Source of the DNA: Chrysochromulina parva | Taxonomy: Eukaryota > Haptophyta > Prymnesiales > Chrysochromulinaceae | Length of the DNA: 49,175 nt | Direction: 5' to 3' | Assembly (NCBI GenBank): GCA_002887195.1 | Contig: PJAB01000063.1 | Coordinates: 1-49,175, forward strand | Made by a program: the position numbers and the translations under genes | In this document: in pieces, positions 19,401 through 26,973 of the stretch | How positions within the stretch are numbered: the stretch's first letter is position 1 | Layout of the letters: every line of letters starts with the position of its first letter | Notes under the pieces: model-generated | Told to the model about the DNA's origin: nothing | Databases searched by the model: none | What the model saw: the letters and a program-made list of their open reading frames with translations, nothing else

Positions 19401-22017
19401 GAACGCCGAACCGGAGGTGCTCCGTGAGCTGCGTGCGCAGCTGCGGGTCGCCTTGGACGCGCTCGAGGCGGCGCGCGCCGAGGCGGGCGCCAATCACCTG
19501 GAGGCGGAGGCCGCGCTGGCCCAGACGTGCGGCGCGCGCGCCGAGGCGGAGGCCGCGCTTGCCCTCGCTTCGAGAGCTCGCGCGGAGGCAGCGACCGCTC
19601 AAGCGGAGGCGGCGGCTGCGCTGGCCCACGCCGACGTCACGCGCGCGGAGGCGGAGGCCGCGCGCGCTGCAGCGGAGGCTGCGCGCGCCGAGATTGCAAC
19701 CTCCCGCGCGCACGCCGAGGCCGAGGCCACACGCGCGGCCGCCGCGGAGGAGCAGCTCAGCCATCGCTCGGGTCGAATGCAAGCCGAGCTGCTCGAGGCG
19801 CAGACGCGGGCTGAGGAGGCCGCGCACACCTGTGCGGCGCTCCGTTCACAGCTCGAGATCGTCCGCGCCTCGTCCGTCGATGCCACGGCTGCGGCGAGCG
19901 CGGTGGCCGTGCAAGGGGTGCGCTGGGCGGCCACGATGGCACACGAGAGCGCGGCCGACTCGGCGGCTGAGGCGGCGCGGCTGCGGCGTCTTCTCGACGA
20001 GGCGCGCAACGGTGCGGCGAGCTCTCAGCTCGAGGAGCGGCGGCGGCAGGCGGCGCTCGAGACGGCGCGCACGCAGCTCGCCGAGGCGCGATCTGAGTCG
20101 GAGGGGCTCGTCAAGCGCCTTGAGGCCGAGCGAACCATCTTCGGTCAGAGCCTTGAGGCAGAGCGCGCCGCTGCGGCCGGTGCACTCGCAGAGGCGGCAG
20201 CCGCGCGTGCAGAGGGCGAGGGTGAGCGGCTGGCGCTGCGCCTGCTGCTTGGCGAGCTGCGCGACGCCGAGGCGGCGCTCGCGACGGCGCTCGCGCGTGT
20301 GCCGGCGGTGCAGGCGGAGGCGGCAGAGCAGCAGGCGGCTGTGCGGCTGTACAAGGAGGAGAACCGGCGGCTGCGCGAGGATTTGCGATCACCGCGCTCG
20401 CGGCTGCTCGACGGCACGGCGCGCGCGCTGCCCACGGAGGTGCGCGCCGAGGTGGAGGCAGAGGCGCTCGCATGCCGATTGATGGACGTGCAGCAGAGCC
20501 TCGAGGAGAGCCTCCAGGAGAATGGCCGGCTGCGCGCGGCGCTCGCGATGGCGCACGAGGACTCGGACAGCGCGCATGAGCTCGTGCTGCGACTGCGTCA
20601 CGAGCTGCGCGACGCTGAGGAGCGCGCGCACGTCGCGGCGGTGGAACGGGACGCCGCCGCCGCCGAGTGCGAGAGCGCTCGCAAGGTGAGCGCCACGGTG
20701 GAGGCGGACGCGCGCGCGCTCGAGGCGGCGCTCACTGCGAGCCGCGAGCAGCGAAGCTCGGAGCACGCCCTCGCGACGCGGGCGGCCGAGGCGGCGGCGG
20801 CCGAGGTCGAGGGTTGGCGCGCGCGGCTCGGCGCGGCCGAGTTTGCCGAGGAGAAGCTGCGCGCTCAGCTCGCGTCGCTCAAGAGCGAGGTCACGCACGC
20901 TCGCACCGAGACGGAGAGTGCACGCACCGAGACGGAGCAGGTGCAGACGGAGCTGCGGTTACGCTCGGGCAAGCTGCACACCGCCTTGCTCGAGCAGCAG
21001 CAAATCGCCTCGGAGCGGCGTGCGGAAGCGATCCAGCTACGCCTCGCACTCGAAGCGGCCCAAAAGGCGAGCGGCCCCGCGCAGGCTGAGCTGGCGCGCA
21101 GCCGCGCGGACGCTGAGCGTGCGCGCGTGGCCGAGGCGGCGGCGGTGGCCGCGCGCAAGAAGGCGGAGGCGGCCATGGCGGAGGCGCACGCGGCGCACGC
21201 GACCCTCGCTAAGCAGCACAACGAGCTGAGCGTGCGTGCAGAGGCGGCCGAGCGCGACCGCTCGCAGCTACGCGAGTCGCAAGCGGCACACGCGGCCTTG
21301 GTTGCTGAGCTCGCGAGGGTCAAGGAGGAGGCCGAGCGACGTTCCGAGCGCGCGGCGGAGGCGGCGGGCGTCGCCGCCCTCGAGCGTCAGCGGATGCGCC
21401 GTGAACTCGAGGAGATGCGCGAGCGCTCGGAGCCCGAGCTCGAGACGAGATTGCGTGCTCGGCTTGAGGAGATGCGCGAGCACTCGGAGCCCGAGGCTCG
21501 GGTGCGTGCTCAGCTTGAGGAGCAGCTCGAGGCGCGCCTAGAGCAGGCGCTCGCGCAGCAGCAGCAGCAGCACCAGCATCAGATGCAGCAACAGCAGTTG
21601 CTGCACGCGAGGGAGCTCGCCGAGGCCGCGCGCTCCTCCGTGACGGCGGCGGCGGCGGCCAAGCACGAGACCGAGACCGAGCAGAAGCAGGTGGCACCGC
21701 ACGAGCTTCCGCGGTACGACCTCGATGAGGTGCGCACGATGAATGCGCTGCTTGAGCAGGCGGGGGCGGCGGTGGCCGCCGCCAAGGAGGAGGCGGCGAG
21801 AGCACGCGCCGAGCTTGCGAGCGTCCAGGCGGCCAAGGAAAGCCTCGAGCGCGAGGCGGAGGCCTTCTCCGAGCAGCTCGCATCGGCTGAGCGGCGCGAG
21901 GCTACTGTCGCGCAACACTTCCGTCGCTACGTGGAGATGACCGAGGAAGAGATGCAGAGGCCGCTGCGGGTAGAGCCACGGGATGCGGTTGGGTCGCCGA
22001 GGGAGTTCAGGATGTAG
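16417..22017 (+). CDS. pseudokinase fused to a long Ala/Glu-rich coiled coil
   Basis: About 1,866 residues in one exon. The N-terminal ~300 residues have a protein-kinase fold: glycine loop LGHGRYGPVI (38-47), VAIK with Lys60, an LAPEM motif near 245 and DVWALTL near 266. The catalytic loop HRDxxxxN is replaced by ARHSLHDFMRFG near 184, and no DFG is present (AATGLRPVG), so phosphotransfer is unlikely. A low-complexity linker follows (Gln/His runs, LPTA repeats, Ala-rich tract, MAPEAPAMAP repeats). From about residue 1000 to 1830 there is an almost unbroken coiled coil of Ala, Glu, Arg and Leu. The C-terminus ends in RRYVEMTEEEMQRPL. The form suits a scaffold of cilium, centriole or cytoskeleton, an inference. 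The ATG at 16231 is an alternative start. Confidence 0.8.
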   Translation: MSIQQTNWTAPSAVLPPTPRTRRLIEHYEIGEAPRILGHGRYGPVIRARDVRTKRLVAIKVFDGSTLDEPARDLMRRQFATEAVALQRLSCDRHEGHVDEANAWACHLPACPTAVQQLLGYSHDGAMRPSQAEDGCCYLALELGDVTLAELGSAHLSAAEVRDAVQALFTTVAQLHGCGLVLARHSLHDFMRFGKTWKCIAATGLRPVGWEPSPSELSHLLFGSADGAPQPVDEATAVVPPACYLAPEMAAALLGGAASVPLVPSMDVWALTLRGLDLLGSRPLTADAYARLVMGTLKQPSQSYDGVVGGRSRRPVWAPLQAFLRWLADERCPLEVPSELSGGWSTSLRALVHTALTKEASRRPAAAALLEHAYFSEAASMGPSGPEQQQQTPPAQQYPQQRPDEPVALQWRPLDDGPVATGGWMAAHDRKPLEVLERRDIHSPTASRRHAARGNQSGARQPQPQQHQHQHQHQHRPPPAAAAAGLAAGGVAGVGYVVVPGAAAPPPTKPRPCATSLPTAYLPTADLPTAKLQPYDAHKPALLGVEGAGAAREPPSGRVAASLAPDSSCRSPPAGRLSNRRASSARRARIRAISACLAQEADPRKETEQSAAPPRPKGTTPKANPLSGLPGSWLHESAAMTLDDAAQAGPTMPTTARRLPVAIASAAAAKVIDAAAVVASAAARAAASAATAAASAERAAGHAATAADEADEAYSPLTSEELNATPPRGSSHGIHGSSARVRSILAQHGVHLDDLEWAAANERSGASVPVRLPPSDSAPLAAPVCPSRPHPLPRPGPASRGLLTRYEVALGIEPLPDEHTTRSRWERAKPPNTAPALTHGTHDMGTRARGCAGGWATREEEAREYDPVAAALSAPHAELPRPVPWSSEIASLQAQLDALQGAVVPVQPPKLVEPPTSDAALSPMPPPAPPMAPSEAPKGTTAAPEARMVPAMAPEAMAPEAPSMAPEAPAMAPAMAPAMAPEAPAMAPEALQPEANAEPEVLRELRAQLRVALDALEAARAEAGANHLEAEAALAQTCGARAEAEAALALASRARAEAATAQAEAAAALAHADVTRAEAEAARAAAEAARAEIATSRAHAEAEATRAAAAEEQLSHRSGRMQAELLEAQTRAEEAAHTCAALRSQLEIVRASSVDATAAASAVAVQGVRWAATMAHESAADSAAEAARLRRLLDEARNGAASSQLEERRRQAALETARTQLAEARSESEGLVKRLEAERTIFGQSLEAERAAAAGALAEAAAARAEGEGERLALRLLLGELRDAEAALATALARVPAVQAEAAEQQAAVRLYKEENRRLREDLRSPRSRLLDGTARALPTEVRAEVEAEALACRLMDVQQSLEESLQENGRLRAALAMAHEDSDSAHELVLRLRHELRDAEERAHVAAVERDAAAAECESARKVSATVEADARALEAALTASREQRSSEHALATRAAEAAAAEVEGWRARLGAAEFAEEKLRAQLASLKSEVTHARTETESARTETEQVQTELRLRSGKLHTALLEQQQIASERRAEAIQLRLALEAAQKASGPAQAELARSRADAERARVAEAAAVAARKKAEAAMAEAHAAHATLAKQHNELSVRAEAAERDRSQLRESQAAHAALVAELARVKEEAERRSERAAEAAGVAALERQRMRRELEEMRERSEPELETRLRARLEEMREHSEPEARVRAQLEEQLEARLEQALAQQQQQHQHQMQQQQLLHARELAEAARSSVTAAAAAKHETETEQKQVAPHELPRYDLDEVRTMNALLEQAGAAVAAAKEEAARARAELASVQAAKESLEREAEAFSEQLASAERREATVAQHFRRYVEMTEEEMQRPLRVEPRDAVGSPREFRM
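19250..19390 (+). repeat. in-frame tandem repeat encoding MAPEAPA units
   Basis: Repeats of ATGGCGCCCGAGGCGCCCGCG and shorter ATGGCGCCCGCG units encode a MAPEAPAMAPAMAPAM tract just before the coiled coil. The near-identical DNA suggests recent slippage. Confidence 0.8.
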
Positions 22018-22315
22018 TTCGGTCGAGAGTCAGAGTGATCGAGTTCGAGAGAGCAGTCTCGCGTCGGGGCGCCGTTACAATGTACTGCGTCAGTACGGCC
22101 GTGGGCCCTGCGGGGCCGTACCATCTACCAAGGTACCATACACAGATATTAAGCAAGGTGTGGAGGACTCTTGTACAAGTAGTATGCGCAATACACCCCG
22201 ACGCGCTATTAGGATGGGAAGTTAATGGGAATGCCGGCCTCGGGTACGGGTTTCGTCAAGTCTCCAAATCCGGACGTGCGTGCAGGTGGGGCGAACTCGG
22301 AACTGGTCATGCCGA
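22018..22315. other. short intergenic region, possible upstream exon not found
   Basis: Plus-strand frames are open in part, but none has a convincing start or splice pair. GCGTGCAG near 22278-22285 could be a splice acceptor for the next gene. Confidence 0.3.
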
Positions 22316-24256
22316 ATGGCCTGCATAGGCGTGGAGAAATTGCCGCGAGCAGTCGTACGTCTGGCAGCGGAGCTGCACGCGATCGAATCACCGCACGATA
22401 CCGTCGTATGCATACTCAACCGCCCATCGAGGCGGACACTTCAAGTGTTGAACTGCAGCTATCCCGGTGCAACAGTCGTGTCACTCGCCTCCAATCAGGA
22501 GGAACGCGCAACCATCAAAAAATGGTTTGCAGGGCGGTTGCGCTTCCGGCCACTGAACGACACATTGTATGGTCTCTTTGATGGATCCGCACAGCCACCG
22601 AGCGGGCTGAGCTGTGATGTCCTCGCAATCGATGCTGACCGCAGCACTGCGGAGGAGCGGCAGGGCGTTGTTGTTGGCCTCTCCCAGGCGCTCAAGTTGC
22701 GAAGAAGGCTTCGCACTGTCGTTCTGATGAGCGGCACGCAGTGCTCTGGTGGCATAGCCGAAGAGTATCTCGTTGGTGGCGTGTGCTTCCGCTTTCGTGT
22801 ACCACCTGCAGGTCGGCATGCGTGCAAGCGACGGGACTGCCTGGTCAGAGAGCAGTGTATGCAACGGGCCACTTGCTGGCAGTCACGCTGGGCTGAGCTC
22901 GTAAACGCGGCGTGGCTCACCAATTCGACGTGTGTGAGCTCAAGGCCGAGCTACAGCAGTCAGGGCAAGGCGGTGCTGTGTGTCGCCTCCATTTCGAGCG
23001 AGCCAACCATTTGCACACGCGGCGGCGCGCCACTGCTAAATGGTGTTGCGCCAAAGCCTTTGAAGTGGTCAGCGCCACCCCACTGGCGTCGGCGAAGTCC
23101 GCGCCCTGGACCAGGTGCCGATGCAAATGCAACGGCGCAGATAGCGCTGCTGCGCAGTTGGCGCTACATATCGTTTGTGCCGTGCGGAAACGAGCTGTGC
23201 CTCGTGTTCAAGGACGACGTGACGGAGACGTGGGTCGGATCGCTGCGCAGTGCCGACGGCGTGCACTTCCGGGGTGCCCCAGAGCTTGTCCTGCCGTCCA
23301 TGTGGGCACCTGGTAAAGCAACGCACAACTTGGCCATTCTCTTCCTGAACGGTTCCTACTATTTTGCGGGTGGGCGCGACCGTGGCTGCAGAATCTTTGC
23401 CCGCAACCAGCCTGGATGCAGGCCGGCCGATCCGCGGGAGCGCGGCATATGGATGAGCAGGTCCACCGCCGGCATCCACTATCACCTTGATGGTGACGGC
23501 AAGGCTGTCCAGCTTGCTGTTAGCACAACTTCGGGTCGAGCGAAGCTGCCAGCCGGGTTGAAGGCGGAGAGCAGCACATGGGTCAATCCACGCATGGTGC
23601 TCAGCGGCCGTCAACCAGGATGCCACGAGCGCCGTGAACCGGAATCGCTGCCATGGATTACTCGGGGTGTTTGTGAGTACGATGGCCGACTATCGCTCGC
23701 GTACTTTGCTGGCCGCTTTTGGCTCTACGCGCGTGCCAACTTGGGCAAGCACGGGCAGCGGTTCGTGCAGGTGACCTCTTCGGAAGATGGCATTAGCTGG
23801 GCACCATTCCAGCTTCTTCAGCTCAACGGTTACAGACCCTCGCGCGGCGACGTGTACTTTTTTGCGGCTCAAGCTAATCCAGTTCACAGCGGCTCCCTGC
23901 TAGCCCTCTTCCCGGTTGTGCACCACGGCAGCGGCTGCATCTGTCTGGCCTTCTCTACTGATGGCTTTCGATGGTCGGAGCCACGCCCACTTATCCATTG
24001 CCAGACGGTTGGCGAGCGCACGACGTCGCATCCTGCAGCCGGCCTCGTACGGCGAGGCATGTACGTATATATCTGGATTCACGAGAATGTGCCCGGGGTG
24101 AACATCGATGCAACGATGCCCTGGCCACACCAGCTGGCGGCGCAGCGTTCAAATTCGCTGGCTACCGAGTCTAGGGTCGTGCGGTACCGCGTGCGCACTG
24201 ACACTTTGCTGCTGTGGACCATGGAAGCGCTGGCGAGCTTTGAGCGTCCGCAGTAG
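22316..24256 (+). CDS. degenerate methyltransferase-like domain plus glycosidase-type beta-propeller
   Basis: About 646 residues from the ATG at 22316. The frame is open upstream to about 22226 and the true N-terminus may lie in an unseen exon. The first ~170 residues contain GATVVSLASN and SCDVLAIDADRSTAEERQG, the layout of a class I SAM methyltransferase of the Methyltransf_24 type (IDGDHSYE-like motif), but without the glycine-rich SAM loop. A Cys-rich linker follows. The second half has blade-like repeats: WVGSLRSADGVHFRGAPELV, KATHNLAILFLNGSYYFAGG, FVQVTSSEDGISWAPFQLL and CLAFSTDGFRWSEPRPLI, typical of five-bladed glycosidase (GH32/43-like) or sialidase-like propellers. Catalytic residues cannot be assigned. 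It probably acts on surface glycans, but whether it is secreted cannot be judged without the N-terminus. Confidence 0.6.
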   Translation: MACIGVEKLPRAVVRLAAELHAIESPHDTVVCILNRPSRRTLQVLNCSYPGATVVSLASNQEERATIKKWFAGRLRFRPLNDTLYGLFDGSAQPPSGLSCDVLAIDADRSTAEERQGVVVGLSQALKLRRRLRTVVLMSGTQCSGGIAEEYLVGGVCFRFRVPPAGRHACKRRDCLVREQCMQRATCWQSRWAELVNAAWLTNSTCVSSRPSYSSQGKAVLCVASISSEPTICTRGGAPLLNGVAPKPLKWSAPPHWRRRSPRPGPGADANATAQIALLRSWRYISFVPCGNELCLVFKDDVTETWVGSLRSADGVHFRGAPELVLPSMWAPGKATHNLAILFLNGSYYFAGGRDRGCRIFARNQPGCRPADPRERGIWMSRSTAGIHYHLDGDGKAVQLAVSTTSGRAKLPAGLKAESSTWVNPRMVLSGRQPGCHERREPESLPWITRGVCEYDGRLSLAYFAGRFWLYARANLGKHGQRFVQVTSSEDGISWAPFQLLQLNGYRPSRGDVYFFAAQANPVHSGSLLALFPVVHHGSGCICLAFSTDGFRWSEPRPLIHCQTVGERTTSHPAAGLVRRGMYVYIWIHENVPGVNIDATMPWPHQLAAQRSNSLATESRVVRYRVRTDTLLLWTMEALASFERPQ

Positions 24257-24569
24257 ACGTCCATCAGCATCACTTTTGTGGCAAACTAAACATAGTGTTC
24301 ATGGTATTCTCAGCTACGCTCACTGCCCTTTCCAGAACGGATAATTATTGAGGGGCGCGCACCGTGCAAATCCAGTATTCCTCTTTCGAACGTTTTTCTC
24401 GCCATTGGTCTCCACCGGCTGTCGTCGTGCTGCCACCGCGCGCCCAGATCTCGATAAATTAGACTCGTAGTCGAGCCGCTGCTCATAGAAGATGTGCTCG
24501 TATGCTGTACCCGCTTCCTAAGAATGTATATTCATTGTGTCTCGTCTCGACATTGGACATAAACACTCA

Positions 24570-24744
24570 CCCACCAAGATGCTGCGAGGATCAAGCAAGG
24601 CTTGTAGCCGACAAGCTCGCCAATGGCAAAGAGCCAAAAGATGCCCGGCGACCAGCGCCCCACAATCGAGCTCACGACGAGGAGCCTCCAAGACATTTTG
24701 AAGTACGGTCGCGAACGTGGGAGGATTTCAGTATCTCCTTCCAA
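24570..24744 (-). CDS. possible internal exon of a membrane protein, unrecognised
   Basis: The minus strand encodes two hydrophobic stretches, SWRLLVVSSIVGRWSPGIFW and LFAIGELVGYKPCLILAASW, followed at once by a strong donor, TGG|GTGAGTGT near 24567-24575. The frame continues upstream into the hairpin DNA and stays open to near 24818, where CATTCCCAG could be an acceptor. No partner exons could be found, so this may be a fragment or a chance open frame. Confidence 0.2.
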
Positions 24745-24760
24745 AAAAGGAAGGAGATAC
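24731..24760. repeat. perfect 12-bp inverted repeat with A6 loop
   Basis: GTATCTCCTTCC and GGAAGGAGATAC are exact reverse complements around AAAAAA. It could form a hairpin in either transcript, or mark the end of a transcript or a mobile-element remnant. Confidence 0.85.
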
Positions 24761-25769
24761 GGAGCGCGAAGCCCCGCTTCCGAATTATCCGTTCTGAAAA
24801 GGGCTGGGAATGCAATGAACTACAATCTCCCTGCTCGCCCTCTATCGGCTGAGGCGACGCGTCTTTACGCATCAACGCAAGTAGTCGAGACTCGAGTAGG
24901 CGAGTTCAAGTACAGACTCAGACGAGAGCAGCACACGATTCCTCACATCCTTTGCGCTTTGGCCTGGTTCCTACGGTCCTACTCGCGCTCGAACGGCGGA
25001 GTTCCTTCCTCTCATAAAGTTCAAAGCAGTACCTGGTATTCATTTACTCAACGCGGACCTCGGCACCGAAACTGCAGAAACGACCGCTCCGCTCGGCGTC
25101 CGCCGAGCGGCCGGGCTCGCGGGCTGACTCACACGCGACGTCCGAACGACGTCCGCCCCCCCCGCCCGCAAGTACACGGACACTCCCAGGTTCCAGGCCA
25201 CACAGATGCACCTCCTGGGGGCGCCCCCCCCCCGCGTGCGCCCCCCGTGCCACGGCCTACGATGCGTGCCAGGCCCAGGGCTCCCCGTGTTCGATCCCGC
25301 GGGGGTCCCCACACGTGGCCACCCCATGCGTAGAACCCGCTGTTACGGTAGCGCGTAGACTCTCTGGACCCCCCGACGTGATCGTAGGTAATCGTAGGAC
25401 CTTGTTCAGCACGCTGTTCCTCCCTATACCGCGCGATCTCGAACCTCACGCGGTCCCCGGGACGGCGTCCGCGTGCGGGTGAGCGCCGAGAGCCGCGGCG
25501 GGTGAGACCCGGCGCTGCCGCCTCGACGCGCGATCTGACCGATACGATGTTACGGCAGAGCGGCTGGGCCTTCTGTCGTAATGACGAGTTGATAGTTGAA
25601 GGAGAGCTCTAGTCGCTGGGCCGTCAGCGAGAACAGGCGCTACGAAGCCCCCTCCGCCATCTCGCCCAGTGGCCCAGATCATCTCCGCCCATCCCGTCCT
25701 CCCCTATGCATGGCTTCCGGGACGTGCGCTAAGACGTGCGCGGCGGGCGGGGGGCGAGCCGTGAGGCGA

Positions 25770-25819
25770 GCCGAGCGGTGCGGGAGGCTCGGGTTCGAAT
25801 CCTTCGGGGAGCTACCAAA
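25770..25819 (+). repeat. tRNA-like repeat, copy A
   Basis: This contains GCCGAGCGGT (as in a Ser/Leu tRNA D arm), then GGTTCGAATCC (a perfect pol III B-box or T-loop consensus), then GGGGAGCTACCA. There is no anticodon arm between the two parts, so it is not a functional tRNA. The same block recurs at 26108-26151. Confidence 0.55.
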
Positions 25820-26107
25820 GATTAATCGGATGATTGCAAATTGGCAATACATTGCAGAATCGCACACAATTCAGCAGCAGCACCACACAAATTGGAACCA
25901 CATTGCAGAAGCTCACAAAAAATGGAAAGCAGTTGGCATGGATCGTCCATTCCTAGCGTCCCGGCGCAGCAGTTCCACGTCGAGCTGCCGAATCCCCAGT
26001 CCCAGCAACAGACACTGAGCACAGCAAGCCGGGTGGAGCAGGCGTGAGGGGCAGGGGCGCGCTCAGCGGTGGGAGCAGCGATGAGGGGCGCGCGGGGCAG
26101 GGGCCAA

Positions 26108-26151
26108 GCCAATCGGTGCGGGAGGCTCGAATCCTTCGGGGAGCTACCAAA
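26108..26151 (+). repeat. tRNA-like repeat, copy B (6-bp deletion in the B-box)
   Basis: This shares CGGTGCGGGAGGCTCG and AATCCTTCGGGGAGCTACC with copy A but lacks six bases within GGTTCG. The stop codon of the minus-strand Cys-rich gene falls inside it. Confidence 0.55.
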
Positions 26152-26581
26152 CACCAACGCGACCGTCTTCGCCCAAATTTCCTTGGCCACAACAACAACA
26201 AAGAGTAAAGCAAAGTGCCGCGCACAGCACATCCATTTTCTCATTGCCCCCCTTTGGATCGCACCCCTGCTGCGGGCACAAGGCCATGTGGAGGCACGCC
26301 GGCAGAAAGTACATCCGATCCGTGGGCATGCAGCAAAAGATCGCCTCGCCATCCGCCGAGACGCAGCAGCACGGCGCCAGTGGCTTGCAGCAGTCTGCGC
26401 AGGGGCCGCGAAAGTGCTTGACCTGCTCTGGCGTCCCGCATCCAGAGATGGTGCGCAGGAAGTCCGCCTTGATCATCCAGTCTGGGTTTGCTGGCGAGTC
26501 TGGGTTTGCTGGCGCTTGAACAGCGTCGGCTGGCGCTTGAACAGCGTCGGCTGGCGCTACGGCACTCGAAGATCGAGTCAT
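26144..26581 (-). CDS. cysteine-rich orphan protein
   Basis: 145 residues from an ATG at 26581 with A at -3. The frame continues upstream, but that part reads as leader. An N-terminal Ala/Pro/Asp tract consists of two short duplications (ADAVQAP twice, ANPDSPANPD). Then follow ADFLRTISGCGTPEQVKHF and a dense cysteine region (CADCCKPLAPCCC, FCCMP, ALCPQQGC, CAALCFTLCCCC). The clusters could bind metal or be lipidated. The layout recalls PLAC8-type Cys-rich proteins without matching their motif. The stop lies inside the tRNA-like repeat, so the natural C-terminus may be different. Function unknown. Confidence 0.45.
   Translation of the reverse strand: MTRSSSAVAPADAVQAPADAVQAPANPDSPANPDWMIKADFLRTISGCGTPEQVKHFRGPCADCCKPLAPCCCVSADGEAIFCCMPTDRMYFLPACLHMALCPQQGCDPKGGNEKMDVLCAALCFTLCCCCGQGNLGEDGRVGVW
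26481..26556 (-). repeat. two adjacent tandem duplications in the Cys-rich gene
   Basis: An 18-bp unit (TCTGGGTTTGCTGGCG plus two bases) occurs twice, followed by a 21-bp unit starting CTTGAACAGCGTCGGCTGGC, also twice. Both keep frame and encode ANPDSP and ADAVQAP repeats. Confidence 0.85.
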
Positions 26582-26973
26582 GTTGAACGACACGAGGCCG
26601 CCCACCCAGATGCGCCCGCCGCGCGCAGAAACGGCCGCGGAGCTTCGTGAGTTACCGGTACGCTCGTACAGTAAGTGTTTGCGCATATGACAATGTTCAG
26701 AGTGCAACCAAGCTTCGGGCCGTAACCCCCCAAACACAGCTCCGCGAAATATATAAATATTCACCTCAGGAAAAAATAATCTCGGCGGTATACCGCGATA
26801 CATTACCCCGGTGCTGACTCCTGGTCAAGACAAGACGGATCGGCAAGATCCAGCTATAGATCCGCGTGGCATCTCAGGGACACGCGGCCGGCAGCGTGCA
26901 GCGCAGCCACCTGCACAGCACGCGGCCACGGTGGAGGACGGGCATCCCCCTTCTGTCTGACTCTGTCACCGGT
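26582..26973. other. upstream region of the Cys-rich gene
   Basis: This is AT-richer than its surroundings in its middle. It contains the TATA-like sequence listed separately. The remainder to 26973 is 3' flank of the minus-strand raffinose-synthase gene. No further gene seen. Confidence 0.4.
26747..26761 (-). promoter_or_regulatory. candidate TATA box
   Basis: On the minus strand it reads AATATTTATATATTT, about 165 bp upstream of the Cys-rich ORF start, in DNA otherwise poor in A/T runs. The distance allows a leader of about 135 nt. Not otherwise supported. Confidence 0.3.

Larger units (their letters stand above)
24257..26143. other. long region without a confident gene
   Basis: This holds a possible membrane-protein exon on the minus strand (24570-24744), a perfect hairpin (24731-24760), a GC-rich tract of doubtful open frames (25050-25560), two tRNA-like repeat copies (the second at 26108-26151) and a degenerate duplication near 25835-25920 (AATTGGnAAnnCATTGCAGAA twice). 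One minus-strand frame around 25280-25449 reads like protein (RFEIARYREEQRAEQGP) but has no ATG. The mixture suggests decayed genes or mobile-element debris. Confidence 0.45.

Noticed and set aside
18018..19493. Minus-strand ORF of 491 codons opposite the pseudokinase gene
   Set aside because: It is antisense shadow of Ala/Glu-rich DNA. Ser/Ala/Arg composition and no motif.
24502..24852. Plus-strand ORF of 116 codons and the overlapping 24623-25333 frame
   Set aside because: Composition is not protein-like, the frame runs through the perfect hairpin, and no domain or splice logic supports it.
25129..25449. Minus-strand ORF beginning RFEIARYREEQRAEQGP
   Set aside because: Its first part looks somewhat protein-like, but there is no ATG, the rest is Gly/Arg low complexity, and no exon partners were found. 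Kept only as possible debris.
25741..25819. A functional tRNA gene
   Set aside because: D-arm-like and T-arm-like parts are present but there is no anticodon stem-loop, and the T stem does not pair well. Treated as a tRNA-derived repeat.
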